Shown: piece after piece, positions 7,820-17,233 of the stretch
Layout of the letters: the number at the start of each line of letters is the position of its first letter
How positions within the stretch are numbered: the first letter of the stretch is position 1
Assembly: GCF_019797745.1 (NCBI RefSeq)
Contig: NZ_VOSI01000001.1
Location: 990,928-1,054,927, forward strand
Length of the DNA stretch: 64,000 bases
Direction of reading: 5' to 3'
DNA from: Edaphocola aurantiacus
GTDB taxonomy: Bacteria; Bacteroidota; Bacteroidia; Chitinophagales; Chitinophagaceae
Notes under the pieces: model-generated
Seen by the model: the letters and a program-made list of their open reading frames with translations, nothing else
Told to the model about the DNA's origin: nothing
Databases searched by the model: none
Translations under genes and position numbers: made by a program

Positions 7820-10456
7820 TTATCTTGATAGGTGTTTTAATATTTCGGTGACTTTTGCAGCGTCGTCAAACCAGATTTCTTCCAATAGCGGCTTTAATTC
7901 AAAACTTACAATCTCCTGCCACCAATTGTTTTCATCTTCTCCGGAAACGAATGAACAGAAGTAGCTGTGCCCGATTTGAAAGCCTTCACCCAGGTTCATA
8001 TCTTCCCTTATTTTGTCATTTAATTTTGTAACGGATGAACAAATGTGATCAACCATAGTTGTGGTTAACCCCTTTGTTACCAGGAAGGAACGAAAATTGT
8101 CACCATATTCCGGCTGGAGCGTTACAAAAGCAAACCGTCTTCTTAATGCATAATCAACAATTGCCAATGAACGGTCAGCAGTGTTCATCGTCCCTATGAT
8201 GTATAAATTGTCAGGGACATAGAACCTATCTTCTTCGTCTTCTGCGTATGTTAATTTCAAGGCAAACCTTTCCTCTCTTTTATCTGCTTCGATAAGCATC
8301 ATCAGCTCGCCAAATATTTTACTTAAATTTCCACGGTTTATTTCGTCAATGATAAAGAAGAAAGGTCTGTCGGGGTGTGCTAGTGCTCTTTGGCAAAATG
8401 AATAAAAAATGCCATCCTTTAGATCAATGCCACCCTTAAGCGTTGGTCTTAATCCCTGCACAAAGTCTTCGTAGCTGTAAGACTGATGAAATTGTACCAT
8501 CTCTATGTTTGCATCTTTTACTTCCTGCATTATTTCATAAGCCAGCTTGCGGGCTATGAAAGTTTTACCAACCCCAGGAGGGCCTTGTAAAATAATATTC
8601 TTTTTCCTCTTTAATAAAGCAACTGTTCGGAGGAAGTCAACTTCACTGATGAATGGCTTATCGTTATCTTCCTTGAATTTATATTTTTTTACATTACTGC
8701 TTTGAAGTAATCTCTCGGTGATGATATTTTTATTATCAACAACCTCCCGGATAATATCGTATTCTTCTTCTGTGAGTCTGAATAAACTTCCCTGGTTATT
8801 GATAAACACTTCGCAATGCTGTAAAGCGGGATTATTTTTAAGGTCATTCCAATGAATCGGGATTTCCAGCCTTTCAACCAATTCAAACTCTATTTCTTCA
8901 CCTTTCTCAGTAGTATGGATACCTTTGGTAACTTCATAAATGGCTTTTATTTGTTTTGTCGGAGAACTTTCATAGCCTATGATTAAGTCACCCGGTTTGG
9001 CCTCTTCAAAATATCTGTAGATTCTTCTTTTATTGCCTTTTTCGTTGTGCGTTGTATAAGTCTGTCTTTGGCCCTCAGCATGATCATTGATGCTCCAGAT
9101 TTTTGGATTGGCATTAAGCCACCAAAAATTTAATGGTGCCATTTCTTCTTCTGATTGCAATTCCAGGTCTTCAACAGGTAATGAAGCTGTTGGCGTTCTG
9201 ACAGGCTCTGCATTGTATTTTAAATTGTGCTGCTCAAAGATTGGGACTAATTCGGGATACATCCTGGTGTACTCATTTAAAAGAAATTCCCAAACTCTGG
9301 TAGGGCTGAAGGTGTCGGGTCTGAAAAGCGTTTTGTAGCTTTTTAATATACCCGATTTATACTGGTAGACTTTATCTGTTATCCAATTTACTTTTCGGTG
9401 GTGGTTATAATCATTGGTATCTTTATCATAGTAATAGTCGCCTTCAATTATTCCAATTCCGATACAGGCATTAACGCCCTTGGTAGCGAATACAACGTCT
9501 CCAATGTTTGCAGTTTTAAAAAGCCAAAGATTCCAGGTTTGGTTTGATTGACTGTCACTTGTTAAACCTGCAGCTTCATTTATTGCTTCAATTGATTGAA
9601 AAGCTGAAATGTCTCCAAGGTTAAAACCGCTGTAATTTATTGCTGCTATTCCTTCCCCATGAAATCTGTTCCACTCGGAAGCCTGGCTTCCGGGCGCAAA
9701 TTTGAAATAGTTGCGGCTTTCTTTATTGAGCTTTAGGATTTCATTCTTTAGTTCTTTTAAATAAGTCAATGCTTCTTCATAAGCATTAACCTGCTTTAAA
9801 AGGTTCTCCTTTGCCTCTTTAAGCGAATGCCCGGCAACTCTACCCGCTTCCGGATGGGCACTAAGACGTATGAAAAATTGATACGACTCTTTGTGTGAGT
9901 ATTTATGAATGGGAAATAACGCCAACCAACACCAATCACTTCCGAAATTTGATGGCCCGTAGAAGTCGACCCAATGATAATCATAGTCCGGAACGCTCAA
10001 ATCCTGGCTAAGCTGTTTGCACATTTGTTCCAGGTATAGCTTTGTTGTATCCTTAACAATCCCCCGGTAAAAGAAAGTATGAAATATCCCCCAGAGCTTT
10101 TGCCAGTTGGCAAACATATCTCTTTTGCCTAACTCATAATTTTCAAGTTGTTGTAAATAATCTTTGGATAAACCTGCAAAATAACTTTTGTCTTTTCGTC
10201 TGATATATTCTTTTACTTCTTCAATCAGTTGTGCCGTTACTACTGTTCCACTGGATAAAAGTCTTGCTATTTCGGCTCTTAAGAGATTAACCGGCTGGAA
10301 CTTATTTTCAGGATTCCCATATTCCGCGTAAATCTCATCAATGACACTTTGGGGTAAATTGTTTATTGCATCGATCAGCAAACTTTGATTATTGGAATAA
10401 GATTCGTATTGTTTTGCCAGCTCAGCTATATATTGAAATTGTGCGTTCATATTCAT
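7820..10456 (-). CDS. mcrB: McrB-like AAA+ GTPase with two PUA/EVE-type recognition modules
   Basis: 878 residues. The C-terminal AAA+ motor has Walker A GPPGVGKT (625-632), Walker B FIIDEINRG (701-709), the McrB-family NTAD motif (GTMNTADRS, 755-763) and arginines at 772-774. In front is an EVE-type domain at about 442-575 (LNFWWLNANPKIWS, KPGDLIIGYESS), a fold known to read modified bases. A second PUA-like segment lies at about 265-360 (RFHGEGIAAINYS, NIGDVVFATKGVNACIGIG). The first 250 residues resemble the MrcB N-terminal family (VDFYGPSNFGSDWCWLALFP). It probably recognises modified foreign DNA and drives McrC. It lies 61 bp after the YgjP-like gene, three bases before mcrC. Base specificity cannot be predicted. 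Confidence 0.92.
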   Translation of the reverse strand: MNMNAQFQYIAELAKQYESYSNNQSLLIDAINNLPQSVIDEIYAEYGNPENKFQPVNLLRAEIARLLSSGTVVTAQLIEEVKEYIRRKDKSYFAGLSKDYLQQLENYELGKRDMFANWQKLWGIFHTFFYRGIVKDTTKLYLEQMCKQLSQDLSVPDYDYHWVDFYGPSNFGSDWCWLALFPIHKYSHKESYQFFIRLSAHPEAGRVAGHSLKEAKENLLKQVNAYEEALTYLKELKNEILKLNKESRNYFKFAPGSQASEWNRFHGEGIAAINYSGFNLGDISAFQSIEAINEAAGLTSDSQSNQTWNLWLFKTANIGDVVFATKGVNACIGIGIIEGDYYYDKDTNDYNHHRKVNWITDKVYQYKSGILKSYKTLFRPDTFSPTRVWEFLLNEYTRMYPELVPIFEQHNLKYNAEPVRTPTASLPVEDLELQSEEEMAPLNFWWLNANPKIWSINDHAEGQRQTYTTHNEKGNKRRIYRYFEEAKPGDLIIGYESSPTKQIKAIYEVTKGIHTTEKGEEIEFELVERLEIPIHWNDLKNNPALQHCEVFINNQGSLFRLTEEEYDIIREVVDNKNIITERLLQSSNVKKYKFKEDNDKPFISEVDFLRTVALLKRKKNIILQGPPGVGKTFIARKLAYEIMQEVKDANIEMVQFHQSYSYEDFVQGLRPTLKGGIDLKDGIFYSFCQRALAHPDRPFFFIIDEINRGNLSKIFGELMMLIEADKREERFALKLTYAEDEEDRFYVPDNLYIIGTMNTADRSLAIVDYALRRRFAFVTLQPEYGDNFRSFLVTKGLTTTMVDHICSSVTKLNDKIREDMNLGEGFQIGHSYFCSFVSGEDENNWWQEIVSFELKPLLEEIWFDDAAKVTEILKHLSR

Positions 10457-10517
10457 TGTTTTTTGGGCTTTGTAATTGTCGTCGCGGAAATTACGTTAAG
10501 TCTATCTTTTTTCACTT

Positions 10518-11213
10518 TTAGGCCAGTAATTTTTCTAATTTCATTTTCCACCTTTCCCAGTCTTTCATTTCCTTGGTTTGCAGGTCTATAAATTTCTGCG
10601 TATGGTCGTGGTGAATTAAATGACAAAGCTCGTGAATGATCACGTATTCAATGCAGCCTTTTGGTGCTTTAATCAATTCAGGATTTAAAATGATTTTACC
10701 TGTAGGGGTACAACTGCCCCAGCGAGTAGGCATGCTGCGTAATACGATGGAGCCGGGTGCTACTTTGTACTTCCTGAACTTGTCTATAAGGGGTGTGGCA
10801 ATTGCATGAAATTTTGAGGTTGCATGCTGCAAATACCAATCCTGCAACAGGCTTTTTGCTCTTGACTTTTCTTTTGCGGTTACCTCAATAAATTTACCAC
10901 GTAATTTAACGGATTCTTGTTCTCCGATTTGCACCAGCAACCTGTATTGCCGGCCGAGGTAAAGGTGTGTTTCACCGCTTATATATTTCCGCTTGGGTGT
11001 TTTTGGTTGGAAAGAAAGAAAGAAGCTCTGTTGTTTAATAATCCAGGGCGCTTTCTTTTTAATCTTTTCCTTTACCTTTTCGACTGAGGTGGCCAAAGGC
11101 GCTTTTACCAAAACCTCCATCTCCGGTGTTACAGTAATACCAAGTGATTTCCTGTCTGAATATTCCAAGCGAAAGCCAATGGTCCTGCTTCCGAATTGTA
11201 TTGCCTCTATCAT
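10518..11213 (-). CDS. YgjP/DUF45-type zinc metallopeptidase of the restriction operon
   Basis: 231 residues of the YgjP (DUF45, SprT-like) family. The signature RWGSCTPTGKIILNPELI is followed by the zinc-binding HELCHLIHHDHTQKF (HExxH-type as HELCH, third ligand downstream). The first half is a beta-rich domain. The start overlaps the HsdR stop by one base (TAATG), indicating translational coupling. Members of this family are frequent neighbours of type I hsdR genes; a role in trimming or disposing of the restriction complex is conjecture. Intact and probably active as a protease. Confidence 0.88.
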   Translation of the reverse strand: MIEAIQFGSRTIGFRLEYSDRKSLGITVTPEMEVLVKAPLATSVEKVKEKIKKKAPWIIKQQSFFLSFQPKTPKRKYISGETHLYLGRQYRLLVQIGEQESVKLRGKFIEVTAKEKSRAKSLLQDWYLQHATSKFHAIATPLIDKFRKYKVAPGSIVLRSMPTRWGSCTPTGKIILNPELIKAPKGCIEYVIIHELCHLIHHDHTQKFIDLQTKEMKDWERWKMKLEKLLA

Positions 11214-14200
11214 TACCTGTAACGAATTTTTGCTACTTCAATACAATCATCTGCAATTTTGTCCATTTCTCTGAAAGATAGATCCACATGGTATTTGTCC
11301 CTTACTTCATCAATCAGGTAATCTCCAATTTCTATAAGCAGTTTACCTGTAATATTGGTTTTGAACTGCCAATCGATTATAGGTCTGCCGTTATCTAAAA
11401 CAGATTGTTGTATCAGCTCGTCGATTTGTAAAGCTGTTTGCATGGCCACCTGCTTACAAATTTGGTTATCCTGTATTTTCCCGGATAGGGCTTCTGCAGT
11501 CAGGCCATAAAAAGCTTTCGTGATATCCCTGTTCTTTAACTGCTCCGGGATGTCGTTATCTGTATGCGACAATACGTTGTTCATGATGTGCTGTACCCTG
11601 GTCAGGTATTGTGCTTCGCTGATCCTTTTCGCCTCATAGTCCGCAATGGCTTCTCTCAGCAGTTGGGAAAACTTTTTGTAGAATGCAGGGTCTTCGTCCA
11701 TCTTTTCCGTAATATGCTTTGCCGTGCGGCTGGCTATCTTATCTGCTTTGGCCGCTTTTCCGACGGTATTCTCTACTTCCTGCTGAAATTTATCCTTTTC
11801 AAAAATGTTCACCAGCTCGGTAATGGTTTCAATACGCTCCGTGGTGATATGGGTGTCAATCAGTTTTTGAATTTGTCCTTCATACTGTTTATAGTCTATT
11901 ACATCGCTGTATCTTTCCATTACAGCCAACCGCAGCTTCAGGAACATCGCTACATCTTCTTTATAGCGGTTAATTGTTTTCTCTTCTGTGTCTTTATGAA
12001 ACTGGATAGATGATAGCGCCAGCTTCAGGCTCCTGGCAAAGGCGGCCAGTTTACCGTAAAACAAAACGCGCAGGGCCTCGTCTTTCAATAGCTGCTGGTA
12101 AGCTTCGGCATCCCGCTTATTGCTAATTGTTTTAAAAATATCCCAGAGCTCTGCATGCTTTTGTGGCAGCTTCTTGATTTCATCGGCAATATTGGTGAGC
12201 GCTCCGGCAAGATCTTCTTCATCAAAATCCTCAAAGGAAGAATACATTTGCAAAGCATCATCCAGGTTTTCGATCACCCCATAATAGTCTATGATATAGC
12301 CAAACTCTTTATCAGGATATACGCGGTTTACTCTTGCTATGGCTTGTAGGAGCTTATGGCCCTGCAGGTTCCTGGTCAGGTATAAAATGGTGTTTTTGGG
12401 CTCATCAAATCCGGTAAGCAGCTTATCCACCACAATAATGATCTCGGGGTCTTTTTGATTTTTAAAGCGGCTGATAAGGTTCTTTTCGTAGTTCCTGGAA
12501 TTGCCATGCTCGGCCATCATCCGTTGCCAGAACTGGTTTACTTTTTCAGGCGATTTAGCATAGGCGCTGTCTTCCCCTTCGCGCTCATCAATGGGCGATA
12601 TCAATACCTCACTGCTTACAATGCCGATTTCGTCCAAGTACTCTTTGTACTTAATGGCATTTATTTTCTTATCGCAAACTAACTGGGCTTTGAAGGGAGT
12701 TCTGCCTTGCCAGTTGTCGCGAAAGTGATAGCTGATGTCCCAGGCTATCATGCGCATTTTTTGTTCGGCCGAATTCAAATGGTCGTAATGGGCAAATTTC
12801 TTTTTAATGTCAGCTTTCTGGTATTCTGTCAATGGTTCTGAAACCATCCCGAAAAAGGTATCTATGGGGCTGGCATTTACTTCCTGCAACGCTAAGCGGC
12901 CTTCATAAAGCAAAGGGACAACTGCTTTGTCGCTCACGGCCTGGTCGACGGTATAGGCGTCGATGATACCCCCGAATTTTGCCGCGGTGCTTTTGTCTTT
13001 TTTGAACAGGGGGGTGCCGGTCATCGCTATAAAGCAGGCATTGGGCAAGGTCTTTTGCATGTCGATATTAAAAATGCCGTGTTGCGTCCGGTGGCCTTCG
13101 TCCACCAATACAAAGATGTCGGGACTTTCCAAAGGCCTGGTGATCTTCTTTACTGCTGCCACGAATTTGTTAATGATGGTGGTCACCACTGCATCGCTTT
13201 TGCTTTCCAGCAGTTCCACCAACCGCTGGCCTGTAGCAGCATTTTCTACAAATTTGCCACATTTACGAAAGGTGCCGGTAATCTGGTGGTCGAGATCGGT
13301 TCGGTCGGTTACCAGTACAATTTTGGGATTGCTGATGCTTGGCTCCATGGCTATTGCCTGTGCCAGCATGACCATCGTCAATGATTTGCCGCTTCCTTGT
13401 GTATGCCAGATCACGCCTCCTTTTCTCCTTCCATGTTCCATTTGCTTTATTTGCCGCATTGATTTTTTAATGGCGAAATATTGTTGGTAACGAGCTACTT
13501 TCTTTTCTCCGTTGTCAAACAAAACAAAATTGAAAATAAGGTCCATCAATCGTTCGGGCCGGCACAACCCAAACAAATATTCGTCCTGCACCGTAGGCAG
13601 GATGTGTTCCTGTTCCAGTGCATCAAAGTATTGACGAACGTATTTGAATCGATCGGAGAATAACTGTTCTTTTTCGATAGTGGAAAGTTGCCGGTTTTTA
13701 AGTTCCTGTAATACCGATCTGTATTGCAGTTCTGCTTCAGGGTTCTCCGGTTTTTCCTGCCATTTTGCCCAGAATTTTTCTTTTGTGGCGTTGGTGGCGT
13801 ATAAGGCATCGTTGCAACTTAAACAAAGTAATAATTGTGCATAAACATACAGGTGCCGGATGCCCTCTTCCTGCTGACTTCTCAATTGCTGGCTTATCGC
13901 TTGCTTCAAAGATTCTTTCCTGTCCGGCCTTTTGCACTCGATAATGCAGAGGGGAATACCATTTACAAACAATACCAAATCTGGGCGGTAATGCTCTTTG
14001 CTGACGCTGCGCATTACGCTGAATTCTTCCGTTACGTGGAATACATTGTTTCCCATGTTTTTCCAGTCAATGTACTGTAGCGTAAAGCTCTTTTTGTCGC
14101 CATCTACATTTTGCTCCAGTGCCTGACCCAGGGTGAGGAGGTTATACGCTTTTTCGCTGGCAGCCATATAACCTTCGTTCATGGGCAGGTGCTTCAATGC

Positions 14201-14440
14201 CAAAATGCCGCGCTCGATATTTTCATCTGTGAAAATGCCGGTTTTGGTAGTGCTGACGCGGATGCTGTTGATTTCTTTTAACTGCTTCCGCAGTATATCT
14301 TCCAACAGCACATGAGTAGTTTTGCCGCCTCTCTGCCTTTCGGCTTCTGCTGGGTTCAGGTACTTATAGCCCAATTTGATCAGCATTTGTAATGCCGGGA
14401 TCTGGCTGATATGGTCTTCTTTAAAACTAGGAGTTTCCAT
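11213..14440 (-). CDS. hsdR: type I restriction endonuclease, HsdR subunit
   Basis: 1075-residue motor/nuclease subunit that translocates DNA with ATP and cuts far from the HsdS target. The N-terminal PD-(D/E)xK nuclease has D154 in YRPDLVLF and E168-x-K170 in IIECKRPD. The helicase core has Walker A TQGSGKS (347-353), DEGH (447-450), MTGTPLFKK and a C-terminal helicase motif around LLTGFDEPKNTILYLTRNLQ and AIARVNRVYP. Length is normal and no frame break is visible. It is preceded by a 178-bp non-coding gap after the Fic gene, the longest gap in the operon, which may hold a second promoter, and is coupled to the YgjP-like gene downstream. Confidence 0.97.
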   Translation of the reverse strand: METPSFKEDHISQIPALQMLIKLGYKYLNPAEAERQRGGKTTHVLLEDILRKQLKEINSIRVSTTKTGIFTDENIERGILALKHLPMNEGYMAASEKAYNLLTLGQALEQNVDGDKKSFTLQYIDWKNMGNNVFHVTEEFSVMRSVSKEHYRPDLVLFVNGIPLCIIECKRPDRKESLKQAISQQLRSQQEEGIRHLYVYAQLLLCLSCNDALYATNATKEKFWAKWQEKPENPEAELQYRSVLQELKNRQLSTIEKEQLFSDRFKYVRQYFDALEQEHILPTVQDEYLFGLCRPERLMDLIFNFVLFDNGEKKVARYQQYFAIKKSMRQIKQMEHGRRKGGVIWHTQGSGKSLTMVMLAQAIAMEPSISNPKIVLVTDRTDLDHQITGTFRKCGKFVENAATGQRLVELLESKSDAVVTTIINKFVAAVKKITRPLESPDIFVLVDEGHRTQHGIFNIDMQKTLPNACFIAMTGTPLFKKDKSTAAKFGGIIDAYTVDQAVSDKAVVPLLYEGRLALQEVNASPIDTFFGMVSEPLTEYQKADIKKKFAHYDHLNSAEQKMRMIAWDISYHFRDNWQGRTPFKAQLVCDKKINAIKYKEYLDEIGIVSSEVLISPIDEREGEDSAYAKSPEKVNQFWQRMMAEHGNSRNYEKNLISRFKNQKDPEIIIVVDKLLTGFDEPKNTILYLTRNLQGHKLLQAIARVNRVYPDKEFGYIIDYYGVIENLDDALQMYSSFEDFDEEDLAGALTNIADEIKKLPQKHAELWDIFKTISNKRDAEAYQQLLKDEALRVLFYGKLAAFARSLKLALSSIQFHKDTEEKTINRYKEDVAMFLKLRLAVMERYSDVIDYKQYEGQIQKLIDTHITTERIETITELVNIFEKDKFQQEVENTVGKAAKADKIASRTAKHITEKMDEDPAFYKKFSQLLREAIADYEAKRISEAQYLTRVQHIMNNVLSHTDNDIPEQLKNRDITKAFYGLTAEALSGKIQDNQICKQVAMQTALQIDELIQQSVLDNGRPIIDWQFKTNITGKLLIEIGDYLIDEVRDKYHVDLSFREMDKIADDCIEVAKIRYR

Positions 14441-14618
14441 TAGTTTTTAATTTCGTTTGTTATAAGTATAGAAAAGTGCGTTTTTCTATACACCTTGATT
14501 TTGTCATGTATATTTTAGTGTTGCTTTTACACATGAGCCGCTTATCATGGGTAAAAAATGATGTATTTTACTCATGACAAAGCTGTCATGAGTAAATTCT
14601 TTCGGTTTGTGCGCCTTA

Positions 14619-15694
14619 TTATAATTTACTGACATTCTGTAAAAGATTGAATAAATCTGTGTTGATGTAATAGTTGTCTTTCCAAATCTTTTGCTTGCTT
14701 ACTATACCCAATCTGTCAAGTTCATCCAGGTATTTAGCGGCTGTTTTTCTGCTAACTCCGGATTCTTCCATTACAAAGTCAATCTTTGTATAGGGATGGC
14801 GGAATAGGTTGTTGATTAAATCCTGGCTGTAAAACTTAGTGTGCTCCCTGATTTTCCTCTTATGCTTTAACATCAGGTTCTTAATTCCTTCAATAACTTT
14901 AATGGTTTGCAATGAGGTTTGCTCTACACCCTCAAGGATATAAAGTACCCATTCCTCCCACGCATTTTCAGTTCTTACTTTTTGGAGCAAGCGATAATAA
15001 TCTGCTTTGTTCTGATTGATATAACGGCTCAGGTAAAGGATAGGCAGATTCAACATGCCTTCTTTTACCAGGTATAGGATGTTAATAATCCTGCCTGTTC
15101 TTCCGTTGCCGTCATAAAAAGGGTGGATGCTTTCAAACTGATGATGGATAACGGCCATTTTTACCAATGGGTCCAGTCACAGATTGTATTATCGTTTATG
15201 AACTGCTCCAGGTTGTTCATGAAATCCAGCACTTCTTTATGCGATTGAGGAGGTGTGTACACGATCTCGCCTGTCTGTTCATTTTTCAGTTCCGTACCCG
15301 GAACTTTTCTAAAGCCAGCATCATTTTCTTCTAATGTGGCCTGCACTTGTATGATATGATTATTGGACACAAATCCTTTTTCTCTTACCGTTTCAAATCC
15401 CCAACGCAGTGCTGCCGCATAATTGTGCACTTCCTTGGAGGCAATGGATTTAAACTCCTTTTTGAGATAGTCACCCTGGTACAATTCATCGTGTGTTGTG
15501 ATGATGTTTTCGATGGCAGAGCTATCTTTCGCTTCCTGTAAGGAAAGTGTATTTATGAGGATACTTTCATTGGGAATACTGAGTGCTGCCCCTTTCATCT
15601 CTGCTAGCGCACTGCGTGCAGCAGCTGTTTTTTTCATGACAGCCTTGGTTTCCAAATCGAAACCTAAAGGGAGTAGTGGTATTTGGTATGCCAT
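14619..15694 (-). pseudogene. Fic-family AMP transferase, split by a one-base deletion
   Basis: Fic proteins AMPylate target proteins. The gene runs in two overlapping frames. The first part (15694 to about 15173; 177 aa) has a Fic N-terminal domain with the inhibitory motif SxxxEN (S58, E62, N63 in DSSAIENII). The second (ending 14619) has the catalytic HPFYDGNGRTGR and a C-terminal winged-helix-like segment (YTKIDFVMEESGVSRKTAAK). Near 15171-15174 the coding strand reads GACTGGACCCATTGG. One extra G would give CDWDPLVKMAVIHHQF, joining both parts into a normal protein of about 358 residues. So a single G was lost (GACTGGGACC to GACTGGACC). It could be a real inactivation, a phase-type switch or a sequencing error. 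Kinase gene 18 bp downstream. Confidence 0.88.
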
Positions 15695-15712
15695 AATGTA
15701 TTCTTTTATCTG

Positions 15713-16777
15713 TTAATTCGCATTTTCAACTACCCAGGCTATAAAGTCATTCCGTAGCTTTTCCATTTGCTTCCCGGTTAATTTCTTTGCCGTAAAGTCG
15801 CTCACTTTTGTGCTGTTACCAGAAGCAGTACTCTTTTTACTTGCGTGTATATTAAATAAGTTACCTGGTTTAGCTTCAATTTGAAATTGATAGGAATATT
15901 TATTACCAATGCCGACCAGATTAGAGCTTCCATCCGTTGTCCAATAGCCGGGAAAGTGTAACTTCTCCAACTTTCTTCTCATTTCCAGCGCCGATGAATA
16001 TCTTGAACCTGGATCGATATTTAAAGATCGGTTGATTACCGTTTTTAATCTCGAAGGAACAAATGGCTGATAGCTACCCAGGTCGGGAATTTTACCTTTC
16101 CCTTTTTTGTCCTCATAAGTTATTGGTCCGAGCGCAAAGAATTCATTCTTCAAATTGCTGATGCCATTTAATAAACGATAAGCGGTACAGCCAACCTGAT
16201 ATATATCCGAATGGATACTTATAATGGGAGAGCCTCCTGATGTTTCCGGCGCACGGTGTACTTTGTAAGAGTTTTTAGGGGTGACTGGAGAGATGCTTGG
16301 CGAAAAGCCGGCAATACCATAATCGGCCAGGACCGCATTCAACTGATCATCCATCAAAATGTTCCCAGGCTTGATGTCATTATGATAAAAGCCACTATTA
16401 TGCAGATACTCCAAACCGAATAAAATATCCTGCAATACTTTCAAAGCTTGCGGCAGGGGCAAAAAATTATGAGCGTTCAGGTGATTTGTGACAGCCCCAT
16501 TTTTAAAATACTCCTGTGAAATAAGGGTGTAGGTTTTCCCACCAACAGAAGCTATGTCGGCGTAGTGAATGAGTAGCAAATTTTTGTGATTAAATTTATT
16601 GCCAATTCTGGCTTCATCCAATAGCTTAGCAATCGGCTCAAACGAAGGCTCCAATATTTTCAACGCAATTTCTTTGCTGATGGAGTTATCCATGGCATGC
16701 CATACCTCACCAAAGTTGCCGCCTAACTTTTTGATTAAGGTAAATTTGTAAATATTATCTCCGGCATTAAAATTCAT
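15713..16777 (-). CDS. serine/threonine protein kinase in the restriction operon
   Basis: 354-residue Hanks-type protein kinase without membrane segments. All key residues are visible: glycine loop GGNFGEVW (19-26), ATP-binding K40 (EIALKIL), alpha-C glutamate E55, catalytic loop HNDIKPGN (132-139, catalytic D134), metal-binding D152 in ADYG (a DFG variant) and APE at 176-178. Residues after about 280 (YWTTDGSSNLVGIGNKYS) form a non-kinase beta-rich tail with no family I recognise. The ATG overlaps the stop of the RuvC-like gene by one base (TAATG), so the two proteins are probably made in fixed ratio and may interact. Substrate unknown. Probably an active kinase. Confidence 0.9.
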   Translation of the reverse strand: MNFNAGDNIYKFTLIKKLGGNFGEVWHAMDNSISKEIALKILEPSFEPIAKLLDEARIGNKFNHKNLLLIHYADIASVGGKTYTLISQEYFKNGAVTNHLNAHNFLPLPQALKVLQDILFGLEYLHNSGFYHNDIKPGNILMDDQLNAVLADYGIAGFSPSISPVTPKNSYKVHRAPETSGGSPIISIHSDIYQVGCTAYRLLNGISNLKNEFFALGPITYEDKKGKGKIPDLGSYQPFVPSRLKTVINRSLNIDPGSRYSSALEMRRKLEKLHFPGYWTTDGSSNLVGIGNKYSYQFQIEAKPGNLFNIHASKKSTASGNSTKVSDFTAKKLTGKQMEKLRNDFIAWVVENAN

Positions 16778-17232
16778 TACTTCAGATTTTTTATGGCTGC
16801 CGCTAAGGCATCTGCCATTTGCGCGTCCCAGTTAGTATTTGTTTTTGCAACTTTTGATTCGACGAAAGAGATGACCTCTTTACTTTTTGTTCCGAGAGCC
16901 GTATAGATGTGCGAAGAAAATGCTGTATTGTTTTCAATTGCCACCATAGTGGCTATACAATCCAAAAACATCACCGGACGTACACTGCTATATCTTGTGG
17001 GAACGTTTTCGTTTTGCTTGATCGCCATATGGTCAAAGGGACCATACTTGTCAAATATTCTTTTGAACTCACTTTTAACCCAGCTATAAATCTCTGCATC
17101 TGCTTTAAGTGATTTAGGCATGTCAATTTTATGCTCACCATTTTGATTGGCGAAAACATAATTGGCCTTATCTCCGTCGAGAACACAGAACCTGATTTTT
17201 GTTGGTGAATTTCTAATACCCAGTATTTTCAT
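16777..17232 (-). CDS. small protein with a possible RuvC/RNase H-like fold
   Basis: 151 residues; function not recognised with certainty. The pattern MKILGIRNSPTKIRFCVLDGD (beta hairpin), FDHMAIKQNENVP (central strand), SVRPVMFLDCIATMVAIENN (helix) and a C-terminal NWDAQMADALAAAI resembles RuvC-type resolvase folds such as the DUF3010 group. Only the last acidic position (D in ADALAAAI) matches a catalytic residue; the first-strand acid and the central glutamate are replaced (R, K), so it may bind rather than cut nucleic acid. I chose the ATG at 17232 (one base after the HsdS stop) over the upstream TTG. Coupled to the kinase downstream. It could also be a phosphorylation target or adaptor. 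Confidence 0.6.
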   Translation of the reverse strand: MKILGIRNSPTKIRFCVLDGDKANYVFANQNGEHKIDMPKSLKADAEIYSWVKSEFKRIFDKYGPFDHMAIKQNENVPTRYSSVRPVMFLDCIATMVAIENNTAFSSHIYTALGTKSKEVISFVESKVAKTNTNWDAQMADALAAAIKNLK

Positions 17233-17233
17233 A

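Noticed and set aside
11564-14080. Several plus-strand open frames over hsdR (e.g. 12963-13490)
   Set aside because: Antisense shadows of hsdR with no start context, domains or promoter.
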